The notes under the pieces were generated by a model. That model was not told where the DNA came from and ran no database searches. It saw only the letters and a list, made by a program, of their open reading frames with translations. Shown piece by piece: positions 29,027-38,507 of a stretch of DNA of 64,000 nucleotides (its first letter is position 1; the number at the start of each line of letters is the position of its first letter). The DNA lies in NCBI RefSeq assembly GCF_023283985.1, contig NZ_JAKIKU010000001.1, positions 372,001 through 436,000 on the forward strand. The letters run 5' to 3'. The translations under genes and the position numbers were made by a program. Source of the DNA: Shewanella electrodiphila. GTDB lineage: Bacteria; Pseudomonadota; Gammaproteobacteria; Enterobacterales; Shewanellaceae.

Positions 29027-29986
29027 ATGCTTAAAGTTGATCCGACGTCTCCTGAACTTAATATATTGCTTGCTAATCCAAGAGGATTTTGTGCTGGTGT
29101 AGACCGTGCAATTAGTATTGTTGAGCGCGCATTAGAGTTATTTGAACCGCCGATTTATGTTCGTCATGAAGTCGTCCATAATCGTTACGTGGTTGAAAAC
29201 CTCAAAGATCGCGGTGCAATATTTGTCGATGAACTTGATGAAGTACCTGATAACTGTATTGTTATTTTCAGTGCTCATGGTGTTTCTCAAGCTGTTAGGC
29301 AAGAAGCCAAAAGTCGTGGATTAAAAGTGTTTGATGCAACTTGTCCTTTAGTGACCAAAGTTCATCTTCAAGTGACTCGTGCAAGTCGTAAAGGGATTGA
29401 GTGTATTTTGATTGGCCACGAAGGTCATCCGGAAGTTGAAGGCACCATGGGTCAGTATGACAATGCTGAAGGTGGTGTTTATTTGGTTGAATCGCCTGAA
29501 AGTGTTGCTCAGTTAAAAGTTAATAACCCTGATAACTTGTGCTTTGTCACGCAAACCACGCTTTCAGTTGATGACACATTAGATATTATCGAAGCATTAA
29601 AGGCTAAGTTTCCGTCAATTGAAGGGCCGCGTAAAGATGATATTTGCTACGCAACACAAAATCGTCAAGATGCTGTGAGAACGATGTCATCTGATGCTGA
29701 TTTATTCATTGTTGTAGGCTCAAAGAACAGTTCTAACTCAAATCGATTACGAGAATTGGCTGAAAAAACGGGCACTAAAGCCTATTTAGTAGATACCGCC
29801 GCTGATGTTGATGAAGCATGGTTTACTGGTGTCGTTAAGGTTGCAGTGACTGCGGGCGCTTCTGCCCCCGAAGTGCTTGTTCAGCAAGTAGTGGATGCTA
29901 TTGCCAAATTTGAACCTTCAGTTATTACAGAAGTTGAAGGCCGTAAAGAAGACACTGTTTTTGCAGTGCCTGCTGAATTAAGATAA
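29027..29986 (+). CDS. ispH: 4-hydroxy-3-methylbut-2-enyl diphosphate reductase
   Basis: 319-residue iron-sulfur enzyme, last step of the methylerythritol phosphate route to isoprenoids; it makes IPP and DMAPP. The three cluster cysteines are in NPRGFCAGV (near residue 18), DATCPLV (near residue 102) and [11 protein letters not shown] (near residue 204). The catalytic [10 protein letters not shown] motif is present near residue 172. It closes the operon, with a terminator about 40 bp after the stop. Confidence 0.97.
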   Translation: MLKVDPTSPELNILLANPRGFCAGVDRAISIVERALELFEPPIYVRHEVVHNRYVVENLKDRGAIFVDELDEVPDNCIVIFSAHGVSQAVRQEAKSRGLKVFDATCPLVTKVHLQVTRASRKGIECILIGHEGHPEVEGTMGQYDNAEGGVYLVESPESVAQLKVNNPDNLCFVTQTTLSVDDTLDIIEALKAKFPSIEGPRKDDICYATQNRQDAVRTMSSDADLFIVVGSKNSSNSNRLRELAEKTGTKAYLVDTAADVDEAWFTGVVKVAVTAGASAPEVLVQQVVDAIAKFEPSVITEVEGRKEDTVFAVPAELR

Positions 29987-30023
29987 TCCTGCAACTTTTT
30001 ATCTAAATTTCATATCGTTACTA

Positions 30024-30057
30024 AAGCCGTAAACCCTCTGGGTTTGCGGTTTTTTTA
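30024..30057 (+). terminator. Terminator of the ribF-ispH operon
   Basis: CCGTAAACCC-TCT-GGGTTTGCGG stem followed by seven T. Confidence 0.88.
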
Positions 30058-30150
30058 TGCCTACAACTATTGGACTATTTCTTAGGCTATACTGTAAAGA
30101 TCGCTAAAATTAATCATTAACTAATATTTAGTATACAATAAGTGACCTTT

Positions 30151-30179
30151 TTGTTTACATCTTGCTCGACTATTAATAT
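30151..30179 (+). promoter_or_regulatory. Possible promoter of the minor pilin operon
   Basis: TTGTTT and TAATAT separated by 17 bp, about 95 bp before pilV. An overlapping alternative, TTTACA-17-TATGCA, also exists. Neither is close to consensus. Confidence 0.3.
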
Positions 30180-30273
30180 GCAGTATAGTATTTTGTATCT
30201 AAGTTTAGGATTTTAAACAAATATTTTTAATTGTCATGTCAAAGATATGGCAATCGATGGAGGTTTGACACAT

Positions 30274-30819
30274 ATGTCAGCTAAAAGGAATGGATTTTCC
30301 TTAATTGAAGTCATGGTTTCGTTAGTCATTTTAACTGTCGGGTTAATTGGCATTTTTAACCTGCATATCGTTTCTAAGCGCGGTAGCTTTGAAGCTTTTC
30401 AGCAAACTCAAGCGTCATACTATATAAACGATATCATTAATCGGATGCGATTAAATAGAGCTGAACTAGCAAATTATGAAGGAACTTATAGCGGTTCAAC
30501 AACGGCTCCAAAATCTTGTGATGTAGGTGTTGGCGGGAATAGTCTTTGTTCGCTAATAGAGACTCGTAGTTGGGATTTGTATCAATGGGAGCGACTATTT
30601 CAAGGTGACAATGAGCAATTGTCTGGCAAAAGTATCGGTGGTTTGGATTCAGCAACAGCTTGTATTGATATTAATGTGTCAGATGTCACAGTTGTTATGA
30701 CATGGAAAGGTATTCGTGGTACTTCTGATGGTGCTTCAGCAGGTAGTTCGTTTGCAAAGAACTGCGGCACAACAAGCGATCGCCGTAGAGTGCTAGAAAT
30801 AAACACGGCTATTCTATAA
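30274..30819 (+). CDS. pilV: Type IV minor pilin PilV-like
   Basis: 181 residues from the ATG at 30274, with GGAGG ten bases upstream; the ATG at 30247 lacks such a site. The class III prepilin signal is short and basic (MSAKRNG), followed by FSLIEVMVSLVILTVGLIGIF, with cleavage by PilD expected after Gly. The Glu at +5 is present. The C-terminal globular part has two or more Cys pairs. With PilW, PilX and PilE it would form the priming tip complex of the type IV pilus. First gene of the operon. Confidence 0.85.
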   Translation: MSAKRNGFSLIEVMVSLVILTVGLIGIFNLHIVSKRGSFEAFQQTQASYYINDIINRMRLNRAELANYEGTYSGSTTAPKSCDVGVGGNSLCSLIETRSWDLYQWERLFQGDNEQLSGKSIGGLDSATACIDINVSDVTVVMTWKGIRGTSDGASAGSSFAKNCGTTSDRRRVLEINTAIL

Positions 30820-30829
30820 GGATTATAAA

Positions 30830-31801
30830 ATGCCAATAATAGGTAGATCACACAATGGCTTTTCACTTGTAGAGTTGATGGTTGCAATGGTTATCAGTCT
30901 TTTTTTATCGGCTGGCCTTTTTACTATGTTCAGCATGTCATCCACGAATGTCACTACTACAAGTCAATTTAATCAATTACAAGAAAATGGCCGTATAGCA
31001 TTGGCTATTATTGATAGGGATTTAAGTCAACTTGGTTTTACTGGTGATATAACCGGTACTGATTTTATTGTTGGAACGAATACCAACCTTTCAGCCACAG
31101 CTGTAGTTAATGATTGTATTGGGGCAGGATTAAATAATGCAAGTTTCCCTCAGAATCAGCCTGCTCACTTTAGACGTTTGTGGGGGTATGAAGCTGATGT
31201 TAGTGCTGAAAATATGGATTGCATTACACCTGACTCAAATACGGATGTTATACAGATAAAAAGATTAATTGGTCCTTCTGTTACTGCTGCTGAGATGAAT
31301 AGCAGTCGATATTATGCCTCTACAACCTCAAATCAAATTGAAATCTTTAATGGCAGTTCGGTTGCACCTGTTTTGGTGAATAGTCGAATTTGGGAGTTTC
31401 AACATCATGTTTATTATGTAGAGGAAGATGGTGATATCCCTGTGTTAAAACGGCGCACGTTATCAATAGGTAACGGTATGAATAATGATGAGCAGCTTGT
31501 CGAAGGTATCGAAAATATGCGTATTATGTATGGTTTTGACAGTAATGGGGATGATACTGCTGATAGTTATATGCCGGTGCAAAATGTTACCTCACTAATG
31601 TGGGATAACGAACTATTTCAACGTTTAGTTTCTTTAAGGGTCTTCTTATTAGTTCGTTCGTCTCAAATAGATAGAAGTTATACAAATGAAGTAACTTATC
31701 AGTTAGGTGATAAGAGTATTGGTCCACTAAATGATAACTATCGTCGCAAGGTTGTTTCGACCACGGTGGTACTTGAGAACCCTGTGTTAATACGTAACTA
31801 G
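30830..31801 (+). CDS. pilW: Type IV minor pilin PilW-like
   Basis: 323 residues. The prepilin signal reads MPIIGRSHNG followed by FSLVELMVAMVISLFLSAG, with Glu at +5. The long C-terminal domain (over 280 residues) is typical of PilW, a larger minor pilin. Segments such as LQENGRIALAIIDRDLSQLGF are characteristic of the family. Ten bases after pilV and nine before pilX, so cotranscribed. It supports pilus assembly and PilY1 display. Confidence 0.85.
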   Translation: MPIIGRSHNGFSLVELMVAMVISLFLSAGLFTMFSMSSTNVTTTSQFNQLQENGRIALAIIDRDLSQLGFTGDITGTDFIVGTNTNLSATAVVNDCIGAGLNNASFPQNQPAHFRRLWGYEADVSAENMDCITPDSNTDVIQIKRLIGPSVTAAEMNSSRYYASTTSNQIEIFNGSSVAPVLVNSRIWEFQHHVYYVEEDGDIPVLKRRTLSIGNGMNNDEQLVEGIENMRIMYGFDSNGDDTADSYMPVQNVTSLMWDNELFQRLVSLRVFLLVRSSQIDRSYTNEVTYQLGDKSIGPLNDNYRRKVVSTTVVLENPVLIRN

Positions 31802-31810
31802 GAAAGCTAA

Positions 31811-32257
31811 ATGATGAATGGTTCTTTTTATAAGCAACAAGGTATCGTGCTTTTTTTCTCTTTGATTATATTAATCATTATGACGGTAATTGGAGTTGCT
31901 CTCGCTGTTAATTCTACACAGTCGTTAAGGATGGCCGGTGCAGGGTCTGAGCGCATTGGCGCTATGATGTCTGTTCAAGGAGCGCAAGATAAAGTCATAA
32001 CGAATAAGCAAGGAAAAGTAATGGCTACCATGAATGCTGTAACAACGGATCTAGACGATGCACTTGGAGTGATAAATACCATGACGCCAATGACGGTTGG
32101 TGATGTGAATTGTCAACGAAGTACTAAAGCAAATTCTGGTAATTTGATTAGTTGTCGACGAGTTGAAATATCAAGTGCGGCGGCTTTTGGCCGAAATAAT
32201 TTAGGACAAGTTACCGTCGTGTCAGGTATCGAACAAGAAGTGTTAACAGGGAGTTAA
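31811..32257 (+). CDS. pilX: Type IV pilus assembly protein PilX-like
   Basis: 148 residues. The N-terminus, MMNGSFYKQQG followed by IVLFFSLIILIIMTVIGVALA, is a prepilin-type helix. As in many PilX proteins, Glu at +5 is replaced, here by a hydrophobic or aromatic residue. AVNSTQSLRMAGAG follows the helix and is a family mark. Two Cys are present in the globular part. Sits directly before pilY1 with only two bases between. Confidence 0.8.
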   Translation: MMNGSFYKQQGIVLFFSLIILIIMTVIGVALAVNSTQSLRMAGAGSERIGAMMSVQGAQDKVITNKQGKVMATMNAVTTDLDDALGVINTMTPMTVGDVNCQRSTKANSGNLISCRRVEISSAAAFGRNNLGQVTVVSGIEQEVLTGS

Positions 32258-32259
32258 TT

Positions 32260-35200
32260 ATGTTTAAGTATTTATCATTATCCGCTCTATTTGCTGCAAT
32301 TGGTTTCTCTGCAATTAGCTTTGCCGATGACACAGAGCTTTATGTTTTTGAATCGACAGCTCGTTCAGGCTCTAAACCACAAGTCCTTATTATATTTGAT
32401 ACTTCTGGGAGTATGGGTACTAACTTTAATACAGATGTCCCTTATGAGCGTGGTGACGAAAATGTTAATGATAATGGCAATCTTAGAAATGCCACTAAAT
32501 TATTTTTCTCTAGAAGTAGTAGTGATGTGCCACTTTCTTCAAGCCTTCAGTATTTCAAACATAAAATCAACGGTTGTCAAATATCAGAAAACTACCTCGA
32601 AGACTATGGCATGTTTACTGGTTTTTTACGGGAACATAAATATGTTGGCGAAAATGGTGTTTGGTCAGAGTTACCATTAACTGACGGTAGTGGTATTCAA
32701 CAAGTTGATTGCTATGAAGATATAGCCGAAAGTAACTTTAAAAATAATGGTGTAACCAAAGGTTTTCCTGTTGATAGCTTAGGTACAAGTGCTGAGCCGA
32801 TTAGGTATACCAACGTTGATGGAACTTCATCTGCTGCTGAGGTAGAAGATGCAATTACTAAGGCAAAATTAACAAACTTAGGTATCGGTCAGTCAATCAC
32901 GCTTTACACTGAGAAATATGTTAACTGGTATCATAGTACAAAAAGCACGCAAAATTATTCACGAATGGCTGTCGCTAAAAGGGTTATGGAAGATACCATT
33001 GTTACAACTCCAGGGGTTGATTTTGGTTTGTCAGTTTTTAACGAGAATAGGGATGATGATGATAGTGGTGGCCGAATAATTTATGATATATCGCCAAACA
33101 ATGTCGATAATAAAGACAATTTACTTGAAGCTATTGATGACTTAGGTGCTGATGGTTGGACACCTTTGTGTGAAAATTTATATGAAGCATATCGGTACTT
33201 CTCTGGGAAAAGTGTCTATTTTGGTGATGATGATTCAGTTAGTACCCCTAGTAGAGATAAAGGAAGTGAAACGAGTGAAACAAGTGGTATTTATGAATCG
33301 CCTTTTGAAGGTAAACAGTGTCAAGATAAAGCCTATGTTATTTATGTAACAGATGGTGAGCCAACACGTGATACTGATGCTAATAGTGTTGTGGAAGCAC
33401 TAGGTATTACCAGTAGCGAAAAGTATGAGAGTAATTATTTACCTGCATTAGCGGGTTGGTTGAATACTAATGATGTGAATACCACTTTGGAAGGTACGCA
33501 AACGATTTCAACTTACACTATTGGTTTCAGCTCTGGCGCAGCAAGCGCAGCGCCTATCTTGCAGGAAACTGCGAACCGTGGTGGCGGTGATTATTATTCA
33601 GCCCTTGATGCTCAAAAACTGCAAGAAGCGTTACAAAATATTTTTTCAAATATTTTAGAGTCAAATTCGAGCTTCACCTCTCCTTCAGTAGCCAGTAACA
33701 ACTTCGATAGAACGCAAACATTAGATTCAGTTTACTATGCAATGTTCTTACCCAACAAAGGCCCTCGTTGGTTAGGAAATCTTAAAAAATTCAAGGTTAC
33801 TGGGTCTGGTGATGTTGTTGATAAAAACGGTAATAATGCAATTGGTGATGATGGTAATTTAGATTCATCGGCTTGTTCTTACTGGACTCCTGCTAGTGTT
33901 TGTTCTGCTACTTCAGGTGGCGGTGACGGTAATGACGTTGCAATTGGTGGAGCCTCATTAATGCTGCAGTCAGCCGATAGAACGCTTTACGGTAACTTTG
34001 GAAGCGGTGGAGCATTAACTGATTTTACGAAATCAAATGCAATTAACAGTGCAGGTATTGGAAGCGAAGACGAGTTAGCACTTTTTATGGGAGTTGATAA
34101 ATCAGAACTTCAGGAGCTTTTCGAGTGGGCAGAAGGTAAAGATGTTGATGATGAAGATTTAGATAATTCGACATCTGATATGCGTACTGATGTTATGGGT
34201 GATCCACTACACTCAAAACCATTAGCAATAAACTACGGAACAGATGGAACCCCAGATGTCAGAGTGATACTTGGCACAAACCAAGGTTTTTTACACATGT
34301 TTAAAGATAAAGGTGATGAGGTTGAGGAAACGTGGGCATTTATGCCACAAGAGCTGTTACCGAATTTACGCGAATTAAGGGCTAATGTGCCAACTGGAGT
34401 TCATTCTGTGTATGGAATGGATAGCCCACCAGTTGCATACGTACAAAGAAGTGCTTCAGGTGCTGTAGAAAAAGCCTGGTTGTTTATAGGAATGAGACGA
34501 GGTGGTAAATCTTATTACGCTTTAAATATTACCAACCCAGATTCTCCAACATTCATGTGGAAAATTGATGCAAGCTCAACTGGTATGGCTGATATTGGTC
34601 AAACATGGTCTGAACCTGTCGTTACTTTTGTTCCTGGTGTGCCTGCTGGCAATGCTGCATCAGCAACGGCATCGCCAGTTTTAATTATCGGTGGTGGTTA
34701 TAACCCTTCTACGAAAGATGCTGCAGGTGTAGGCGACGACGATACAATAGGGCGTGGGGTTTATATACTTAATGCTGAAACAGGTAGTTTAGTGCATCAC
34801 TTCGGTACGTCAGGCGGGACTAGTAAAACCTCACTACCAGGTATTATTGATAGTATTCCAAATAGTATTGCTATTTTGGATAGCAATAATGATAAATTAA
34901 CCGACCGTATATACGCCACTGATACAGGTGCAAATATTTGGCGGATGGATTTACCTAGTGCTTCGCCTAATGACTCAACTAATCCGTGGACAGCATTTAA
35001 ATTTGCTTCATTGGGCGATTCATCCCAAGAAGGCGATAGACGTTTTTTTGCAGAAGCAGCAGTTGCTCAAACAGTGTTTACTAATATTTCGGAAGTGACA
35101 GTTACAGTTGATGGTGAAAGTACTACAACAACAAGTTTTCAAAATGTCCCTTATGATGCGGTAACAGTAGGTTCTGGGCATAGGCCACATCCTTTAGATA

Positions 35201-35778
35201 AGACTCGTTCAGATAAATTCTTTGTTTTGCAAGATAGAAATATTGTCACGAAACCTTTTACGGGTACAGAAGGAAGCGAAATACCTGAGCCATTGGAGAT
35301 CGAGGATTTATATGATGTGACTAGCACACCTCCTGAATCCGAAGATGAGAATATCGCTTTTGGAGTAAAACGCGGTTGGTATTATAGTTTTTCTGCATCT
35401 GGTGAGAAGAGCCTTTCAGCACCAACCATTATTCAAGGAAAGGTATTTTTTACTTCTTATATTCCAGGTAATTTGGAAGCCACAAATCAATGTTTAGTTA
35501 CTGGTGAAGGCCGGTTATACGGGTTTGACTTGCACAAAGGCACTCGCTCATACAGCCAAGAGTACCTTGAAATGGGTGATCGAGTTCCTGATACTCCACA
35601 GCTTGTTATCCCTCCCAATGGGGATGATGATAGTTATATGTACCTTATTGGTATTGGCTCAGCTGGGGATTTAATGGAAAAAATTGAACCTATTGATGAT
35701 GGTTGTCCCCCTGGAGATGACAAGTGCATTGGCGGTGGTTTGGGTATTAACAAAATTTATTATCATATTGATGAGTAG
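32260..35778 (+). CDS. pilY1: Type IV pilus tip protein PilY1
   Basis: 1172 residues with a signal peptide (cleavage near SFA, residue 22). The N-terminal half is a von Willebrand A-like domain whose MIDAS motif DTSGSMG lies near residue 49. An inserted Asp-rich region and YVIYVTDGEPTRD follow near residue 363. The C-terminal half is the PilY1 beta-propeller (family TAMHPLHSKP-like region around GDPLHSKPLAINYG near residue 648). A calcium-type loop, DSNNDKLTDRIYATDTG, is near residue 872. PilY1 sits at the pilus tip, promotes extension and mediates adhesion and surface sensing. Length fits the family. Its stop overlaps sequence just before pilE. Confidence 0.9.
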   Translation: MFKYLSLSALFAAIGFSAISFADDTELYVFESTARSGSKPQVLIIFDTSGSMGTNFNTDVPYERGDENVNDNGNLRNATKLFFSRSSSDVPLSSSLQYFKHKINGCQISENYLEDYGMFTGFLREHKYVGENGVWSELPLTDGSGIQQVDCYEDIAESNFKNNGVTKGFPVDSLGTSAEPIRYTNVDGTSSAAEVEDAITKAKLTNLGIGQSITLYTEKYVNWYHSTKSTQNYSRMAVAKRVMEDTIVTTPGVDFGLSVFNENRDDDDSGGRIIYDISPNNVDNKDNLLEAIDDLGADGWTPLCENLYEAYRYFSGKSVYFGDDDSVSTPSRDKGSETSETSGIYESPFEGKQCQDKAYVIYVTDGEPTRDTDANSVVEALGITSSEKYESNYLPALAGWLNTNDVNTTLEGTQTISTYTIGFSSGAASAAPILQETANRGGGDYYSALDAQKLQEALQNIFSNILESNSSFTSPSVASNNFDRTQTLDSVYYAMFLPNKGPRWLGNLKKFKVTGSGDVVDKNGNNAIGDDGNLDSSACSYWTPASVCSATSGGGDGNDVAIGGASLMLQSADRTLYGNFGSGGALTDFTKSNAINSAGIGSEDELALFMGVDKSELQELFEWAEGKDVDDEDLDNSTSDMRTDVMGDPLHSKPLAINYGTDGTPDVRVILGTNQGFLHMFKDKGDEVEETWAFMPQELLPNLRELRANVPTGVHSVYGMDSPPVAYVQRSASGAVEKAWLFIGMRRGGKSYYALNITNPDSPTFMWKIDASSTGMADIGQTWSEPVVTFVPGVPAGNAASATASPVLIIGGGYNPSTKDAAGVGDDDTIGRGVYILNAETGSLVHHFGTSGGTSKTSLPGIIDSIPNSIAILDSNNDKLTDRIYATDTGANIWRMDLPSASPNDSTNPWTAFKFASLGDSSQEGDRRFFAEAAVAQTVFTNISEVTVTVDGESTTTTSFQNVPYDAVTVGSGHRPHPLDKTRSDKFFVLQDRNIVTKPFTGTEGSEIPEPLEIEDLYDVTSTPPESEDENIAFGVKRGWYYSFSASGEKSLSAPTIIQGKVFFTSYIPGNLEATNQCLVTGEGRLYGFDLHKGTRSYSQEYLEMGDRVPDTPQLVIPPNGDDDSYMYLIGIGSAGDLMEKIEPIDDGCPPGDDKCIGGGLGINKIYYHIDE

Positions 35779-35782
35779 TTTA

Positions 35783-36172
35783 ATGAAAAAGAAGACAGGT
35801 TTTACTTTAATAGAAGTTATGATTACAGTTGTAATTATTGGTATTCTTGCTTCAATTGCCTATCCAAGCTATACAGGCTTTATAGCAAAAGGAGCAAGAG
35901 CAGACGGTCTTGCTGGTTTGATGGCTGTAGCGAATAGGCAAGAGCAATATTATTTAGATAATCGGTCGTATACAACTGATATGACGAAACTTGGATTCAA
36001 TGCTGACCCTTGGGTGGTAGAGAACACTTTTTATGAGATAGATTCTACCATTGCTGCGGGAGTACTAACGATTAGTGCTACAGCAAAAGGTGTGCAAGCA
36101 ACTCGAGATTCAGCATGCGCTTCTATTACATTAACTGATTCAGGTTTAAGGTCTCCAGAGGAATGCTGGTAA
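35783..36172 (+). CDS. pilE: Type IV prepilin PilE-like
   Basis: 129 residues from the ATG at 35783 (MKKKTG, then FTLIEVMITVVIIGILASIAYPSY). An alternative ATG at 35771 (MSSLMKKK) is possible. The longer open frame to 35684 lies within pilY1 and is not real. It has the class III signal with Glu +5, a small globular domain with YTTDMTKLGF and a C-terminal disulfide candidate (Cys near residues 111 and 128). It is the usual minor pilin after pilY1. Confidence 0.87.
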   Translation: MKKKTGFTLIEVMITVVIIGILASIAYPSYTGFIAKGARADGLAGLMAVANRQEQYYLDNRSYTTDMTKLGFNADPWVVENTFYEIDSTIAAGVLTISATAKGVQATRDSACASITLTDSGLRSPEECW

Positions 36173-36495
36173 TGAAAAATTCAATTAATATATTCGTTCT
36201 GTCAATAAGCTTATTATTTGCTTCTAATGGAGTTCAAGCGGAAACGAGCCAATACTATTATTGCCATATTAACACCTCGACTGGTGATGATATTGCAATA
36301 TTTTATTGGTCTTCTGCGGAGGCTGTTGAAAACCAAGCTGCATTATTAACTCAACAAGTCAGTACGCTTAAATCTAATCGTGAAGGTTCAGATAGAGTCA
36401 TGACTGTCAGACGTGTGTTTGAATGCGTAGGTGAAGGGCAGCCATTTAAGAATAAGAAGATTAATAGGCTGCGGGAGCAGAGTATCACCCACTAA
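36172..36495 (+). CDS. Small exported protein, TapY2-like
   Basis: 107 residues starting at the ATG that overlaps the pilE stop (TAATG). A signal peptide is clear (MKNSINIFVLSISLLFASNGVQA, cleavage near residue 23). The mature part is short, begins ETSQYYYCHI, and has only two Cys (near residues 31 and 84) that could form a disulfide. The basic end reads KNKKINRLREQ. Position at the end of the pilVWXY1E operon matches the small TapY2 protein annotated in Shewanella type IV pilus clusters. I am moderately sure of the name; the function is unknown, probably linked to PilY1. Confidence 0.6.
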   Translation: MKNSINIFVLSISLLFASNGVQAETSQYYYCHINTSTGDDIAIFYWSSAEAVENQAALLTQQVSTLKSNREGSDRVMTVRRVFECVGEGQPFKNKKINRLREQSITH

Positions 36496-36502
36496 TAAAG
36501 AA

Positions 36503-36537
36503 TAAGTGACCGCTGGCTAACTATCAGTGGTCACTTA
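36503..36537. terminator. Hairpin between convergent pilin genes
   Basis: TAAGTGACCGCTG pairs with CAGTGGTCACTTA (one mismatch) around a nine-base loop. It sits exactly between the end of the plus-strand operon and the stop of the minus-strand fimT-like gene. There is no T-run, so termination would be imperfect. Confidence 0.5.
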
Positions 36538-37044
36538 AGTGCAGTTACTTCCTGTTAATTCAGTAACCCTTCCAGATACACCGATAGAAATTCCACGGGA
36601 ATTAGCACTGCTTGTATCGCCAGGACAATATACCATTGAACCAGCATTGGTAGCATTTAACATACCGTCGGGGTTAAATGTAAAACTGTTTGCTGATGAC
36701 TTAATGAAATCACTACTATTTATAGCACTTTGAGTTGCTATTAGCAGGTCATCAGTATTGAGACTATTAATTGGGGCTACATCAATAAAGATGCTGTAAC
36801 CTCCACTCCAATCGGTACTGCAGTTTGTTCCAACTAAGGGACAAATTGTAACTTGAATGCCATAACTAATCGCCTGACTTCGAGCTTGTAAAAAAGCGGT
36901 TTCTATATTACCAATCGCACTTCGTGCACGATTTCCTTCATATAGTGAAACCATAGATGGTGATGCAACTGCTAACAGAATTGCTGCTACAGCTACCGTT
37001 ACCATAAGCTCAACGAGTGTGAATCCATTAATTGCTTTCTTCAT
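36535..37044 (-). CDS. fimT: FimT/FimU-type (GspH) minor pilin
   Basis: 169 residues. The prepilin signal is MKKAING, then FTLVELMVTVAVAAILLAVASP, with Glu +5. The globular GspH/FimT domain follows with ARSQAISYGIQVTICPL, NPDGM and a C-terminal ISIGVSGRV beta hairpin. Four Cys suggest two disulfides. Minor pilins of this class start pilus assembly, and FimT of some bacteria binds DNA during natural transformation. Convergent with the pilVWXY1E operon, unusual compared with the common fimT-first order. Confidence 0.85.
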   Translation of the reverse strand: MKKAINGFTLVELMVTVAVAAILLAVASPSMVSLYEGNRARSAIGNIETAFLQARSQAISYGIQVTICPLVGTNCSTDWSGGYSIFIDVAPINSLNTDDLLIATQSAINSSDFIKSSANSFTFNPDGMLNATNAGSMVYCPGDTSSANSRGISIGVSGRVTELTGSNCT

Positions 37045-37315
37045 TTTTTTTCCTTTAAACTGCTCAATAAGAGTATAACAAATCGAAGCATTAAGGGCAT
37101 AAACATATGTAATATTATCATTTTAATTTATTAATAGAGCTAAGCTTGGCAACCAAGTGAGAGTGTGTTTTTCATTCAGCCTGTTCAATCTGAATGCTAA
37201 ATTATTTTTTGGTAAGTGTAAAAATGAAGATTTCCTGAACAGAATCATGATTAAAAGAACATTAAAACTGTTCGAAAAAGGTTAACGATCTCGCCCTGCA
37301 GATCTAAGTTTGATA

Positions 37316-37837
37316 CTATTTTTTACACATTATTTGTTTTTGGGTTGAGTACCTTACCCTGCCAGCTTGATTGACAATTACAGCTTTCGAATAAATACTT
37401 GTATGAATTTCAGGACAATAGGTTAACGTTCCGTTGGTGCCAGATGCTAGTCCGTCAGGTAAAAACCGTACCGCTAGGCGGTTATATTGAACAATATCAT
37501 TTGAATCAAAAGGACTGATTTGCTTTAAAACTTGGTCGCCAATGTCAAATTGATTGCTGGTACCAGAATCCAAAAAAATCACATATCCCGCCTGCCAATC
37601 CTTATGGCACTTTCCATCATTCAGAGGGCAAACCGTTACTCTGCTACCATAATTTATGGCCATGTTTCTAGCAAATTGAAGTGAGTGCTGAATAGTGCTG
37701 ATATTACTTTTAGCTCTAATTTGTAGTTGAAGTGACTTTAGAGAGGGGAGTCCAATGGCCATCAATATGCTTGCAACAGTTACCGTTGTCATTAACTCGA
37801 CTAAATTAAAGCCATGGCGATAATATTGAATATTCAT
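37316..37837 (-). CDS. Second FimT/FimU-type minor pilin
   Basis: 173 residues, paralogous to the gene at 36535. Signal is MNIQYYRHG, then FNLVELMTTVTVASILMAIGLP, with Glu +5 kept but Asn in place of the usual Thr at +2. The core segment FARNMAINYGSRVTVCPLNDGKC aligns with the neighbour, as do the FLPDG turn and the final VNQAGRVRYS hairpin. Four Cys are arranged as in the paralogue. The 271-bp gap between the two genes shows no further gene. Probably both are incorporated in the same pilus tip, or they serve different conditions. Confidence 0.8.
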   Translation of the reverse strand: MNIQYYRHGFNLVELMTTVTVASILMAIGLPSLKSLQLQIRAKSNISTIQHSLQFARNMAINYGSRVTVCPLNDGKCHKDWQAGYVIFLDSGTSNQFDIGDQVLKQISPFDSNDIVQYNRLAVRFLPDGLASGTNGTLTYCPEIHTSIYSKAVIVNQAGRVRYSTQKQIMCKK

Positions 37838-38071
37838 AATTTAACAATCCTTGTTAATTAAATGCCGCATCCTGCAGCGCATATAGAGTATAGACAGGGA
37901 TTAGTTTATTGCACGAAAATCACGTTTTATAATTAACGTAAAATAGCTACAGAAAATTAAACCGCTTTAGCGTAGTATTATAAATAGTATTGTATTTTAA
38001 CGATATAGCTTAAAGTTTATGTAATAGTAAATTAGCTTATATACCGTGTTGCCTGTGAATGGAGTGGATAA

Positions 38072-38410
<339 letters not shown>

Positions 38411-38436
38411 TTTGCTTTTAGAATCTATTTAACGAT

Positions 38437-38474
38437 AAAAAAGCCTCTAACAGATAATCTGTAGAGGCTTTTTT
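38437..38474. terminator. Bidirectional terminator between glnB and nagR
   Basis: AAGCCTCT-A-ACAGAT / ATCTGT-AGAGGCTT stem (one bulge) with A- and T-runs, between two convergent genes. Confidence 0.88.
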
Positions 38475-38507
38475 GAATCTGGATATTACAAGGTTATTTA
38501 ACCAAGA

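Noticed and set aside
32260..35778. Stand-alone von Willebrand A defence or adhesin protein
   Set aside because: The C-terminal propeller and the pilX/pilE neighbours identify it as PilY1.
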